Positions 63,501-64,000 of a stretch of DNA of 64,000 nt are shown piece by piece. This stretch comes from Isotricha intestinalis (taxonomy: Eukaryota; Ciliophora; Litostomatea; Vestibuliferida; Isotrichidae). Position 1 is the first letter of the stretch; each line of letters starts with the position of its first letter. Below the pieces are notes generated by a model. That model was not told the DNA's origin. It saw only the letters and a list, made by a program, of their open reading frames with translations, and did no database searches. The translations under genes were made by a program, and so were the position numbers. Where the stretch lies: assembly GCA_023807065.1 (NCBI GenBank), contig JAJJLU010000362.1:1-64000 (forward strand). The letters are read 5' to 3'.

Positions 63501-63889
63501 CAATCTTTTTCATCTTTTATAATTAGAGATGCATTATTAATTTCACCTGGAAATTTATTTGAGTCTAGTTTATAAATAATAGGTTTTTTAGATAAATATA
63601 ATTCAGGATTTCTAGAAGTACTTTTTACTTCTTTATATCTGATATATTCTTTAAATTTATTATACCATTCAGCATTAATTAAGTATATTTCATTAGAATA
63701 TTTAAATTTTTTAATATCATTATGATATAAAACTTCATTAAAATATATTTTTCTTGCTAAAGAAAGGGTTTTTTCTGATTCTTTATTTTCTGTAATTATT
63801 GTCTTATCTATTAATTCTTTGTTATATTTATTCCCATATTTATCGATTATTTCCTCAAGTTTTTTACTCATATTTGAATCAGATTCCAT
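60578..63889 (-). CDS. Ubiquitin-specific protease (USP, C19)
   Basis: A 1103-residue deubiquitinase. A DUSP-like domain at about 70-175 (YLINAEWYNKFKEYIRYKEV) comes first. The catalytic domain begins at GLVGLRNIGNTCYMNTSLQC with nucleophile C417, includes QQQDTQEFLSFLLDGLHEDL, and ends with the His box GGLHGGHYIAY (H1037) and D1055 in WYEFNDS. Zinc-binding pairs are visible at FCPNINCLN and WYCPKCKEHQ. A long insertion (about 600-900) between the two halves of the domain holds a ubiquitin-like stretch (FEIYLVHNDNELKLI). This is the arrangement of USP4/USP15/USP11 and yeast Ubp12. All catalytic residues are present, so it should be active. Confidence 0.95.
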   Translation of the reverse strand: MESDSNMSKKLEEIIDKYGNKYNKELIDKTIITENKESEKTLSLARKIYFNEVLYHNDIKKFKYSNEIYLINAEWYNKFKEYIRYKEVKSTSRNPELYLSKKPIIYKLDSNKFPGEINNASLIIKDEKDCLLPNNNLLKENKKEKIDYKILPKESFDLLKEEFGYDYIIKSQLMDVRNTNLKKYNIYSKEFYVSFIPSKHSLIEGSKIITNKIYIPLLLTEEHLYQFLSNILNMDKNKKIKKDLGLSMINKQLLKSFIRIYRLHKDNKLKYFKDFIYRNIKELKKDKRILGSNYLQKIPEKFQINQLLYSNLIIEFSYNKKGELFDYLINDNDIDYINKDSVPRDKIGKTNNRIFANDEDKFNLYLEKKDDVKKPKRKKSSPKNYFYDRRTTLQRQTLDKNDNKHGLVGLRNIGNTCYMNTSLQCLSNCNILTDYFLEDTYKQFINENNPIGSQGKLVEAYSELIKHLWYGQEDSIEPYGFKETIGDIRTIFRGYQQQDTQEFLSFLLDGLHEDLNKVLNKPYTCPEDDLTFENNIEEFKYYKRLFLARNQSLIVDLFYGMFKSTLFCPNINCLNISNTFDPYAIISLPFTMKTDSNMNITVFFIYENVKFKVIKFNIEINRDTTIRYFREKINYLLRCGLNTFEIYLVHNDNELKLIDESKYNKIVDFLGEETFIFLNQISSHVFQKENTEIENTYNEITSSNLLFDRIKKFDKNKGKIEDFEQIEETYDKTKYIRCLFYNFTYNINDISEDQKNEYPPKDSFLFPRVFYFNIEWNNSQIFNYLVNYYRVIYDRNEIEDNLKQEYFNDYEENSQKVNETEDFNITYSIHEKYKYPFVIIFLKNINAYNQDEENLLLNKSEENNILEISENKYIIKENIAKINFQENESIKDYQLNFKIAWLPEYAQRLNDYNSMEKIEKRTYWYHSDDDEPDLNLLDLLENFNKKEKLTEENKWYCPKCKEHQLAEKKMEIFTCPEILILHLKRFKNNSKLGNTVNFPIEGLDMGKYITYNEIETSDNIYDLFAVANHFGGLHGGHYIAYCKNNFENKWYEFNDSCVSEIDENKIVSKSAYVLFYKKRNTYYPNIQELYQKTFEEIDFKMRK

Positions 63890-64000
63890 TATTAAATAAA
63901 TAATTTTTGATTAAACACTATTTTATTAAATTCTAATTATTTATTTTTTAAACTCAAATTAATTATTTAAAGAATTTTTAATAAATAATAAAGTATATTA

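Noticed and set aside
1..64000. A variant genetic code (TAA/TAG as Gln, or TGA as Trp) for the whole window
   Set aside because: Long conserved genes (USP, UBR, flippase, EML-like) run thousands of bases with no internal TAA, TAG or TGA and use CAA for Gln and TGG for Trp, so the standard code holds for intact genes.
1..64000. tRNA, rRNA or CRISPR-like arrays
   Set aside because: No T-loop/acceptor pairs, rRNA-like G/C blocks or regularly spaced repeats with unique spacers were seen. By-eye search can miss a tRNA; a covariance-model scan would be decisive.

Overview
The window is very AT-rich eukaryotic DNA, almost certainly a ciliate macronuclear chromosome. It opens at base 1 with a clean telomere of 4.9 copies of CCCCAAT, a relative of the C4A2 and C4A4 repeats of other ciliates. 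The genes are compact and nearly intronless. The five introns I could place in intact genes are only 27-37 nt. Gln is always CAA/CAG and TAA, TAG and TGA all end genes, so the standard code is used. That argues against Tetrahymena, Paramecium and hypotrichs, and fits litostomes (for example gut or rumen ciliates); this placement is an inference. No telomere is seen at base 64000, so the chromosome continues.

Layout: 1-8.1 kb carries a FHA/RING-CH protein, a Rab GTPase, three unrecognised or coiled-coil genes, one decayed gene and an RNase PH-type exosome subunit. 8.1-11.6 kb is the unusual part: an arsenite methyltransferase gene, a decayed secreted-protein gene and a decayed Tctex-type dynein light chain gene, separated by degenerate telomere-like tracts. 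Two tracts are head-to-head (G-strand then C-strand), as expected if short telomere-capped pieces had been joined end to end. 11.6-28 kb carries CFAP410, several structural or unknown proteins, a P4-ATPase flippase, a Q-SNARE and coiled-coil proteins. 28-38 kb has a bacterial-looking SRPBCC gene, a coiled-coil protein with an EF-hand-like segment, a WKF-domain nucleolar protein, an oxysterol-binding-protein homologue, and a gene rebuilt here from three exons. 38-51 kb holds two WD40 proteins (one EML-like, 2615 aa), an unknown protein, and three decayed genes between them, one with an AP2/ERF-type domain. 51-64 kb has a UBR-type N-recognin ubiquitin ligase, a candidate N-myristoylated protein, a membrane aspartyl pseudoprotease, a BspA-like leucine-rich protein and a USP deubiquitinase.

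The genes are not operons; they cover ordinary eukaryotic roles: cilia and cytoskeleton (CFAP410, EML-like, TPPP-like, Tctex relic), membrane traffic and lipids (Rab, SNARE, ORP, flippase), ubiquitin (UBR, USP, RING-CH) and RNA or ribosome work (exosome subunit, WKF protein). Two genes (arsM, SRPBCC) look acquired from bacteria. The most notable observation is the set of internal telomere-like junctions around the arsM gene and its decayed neighbours.
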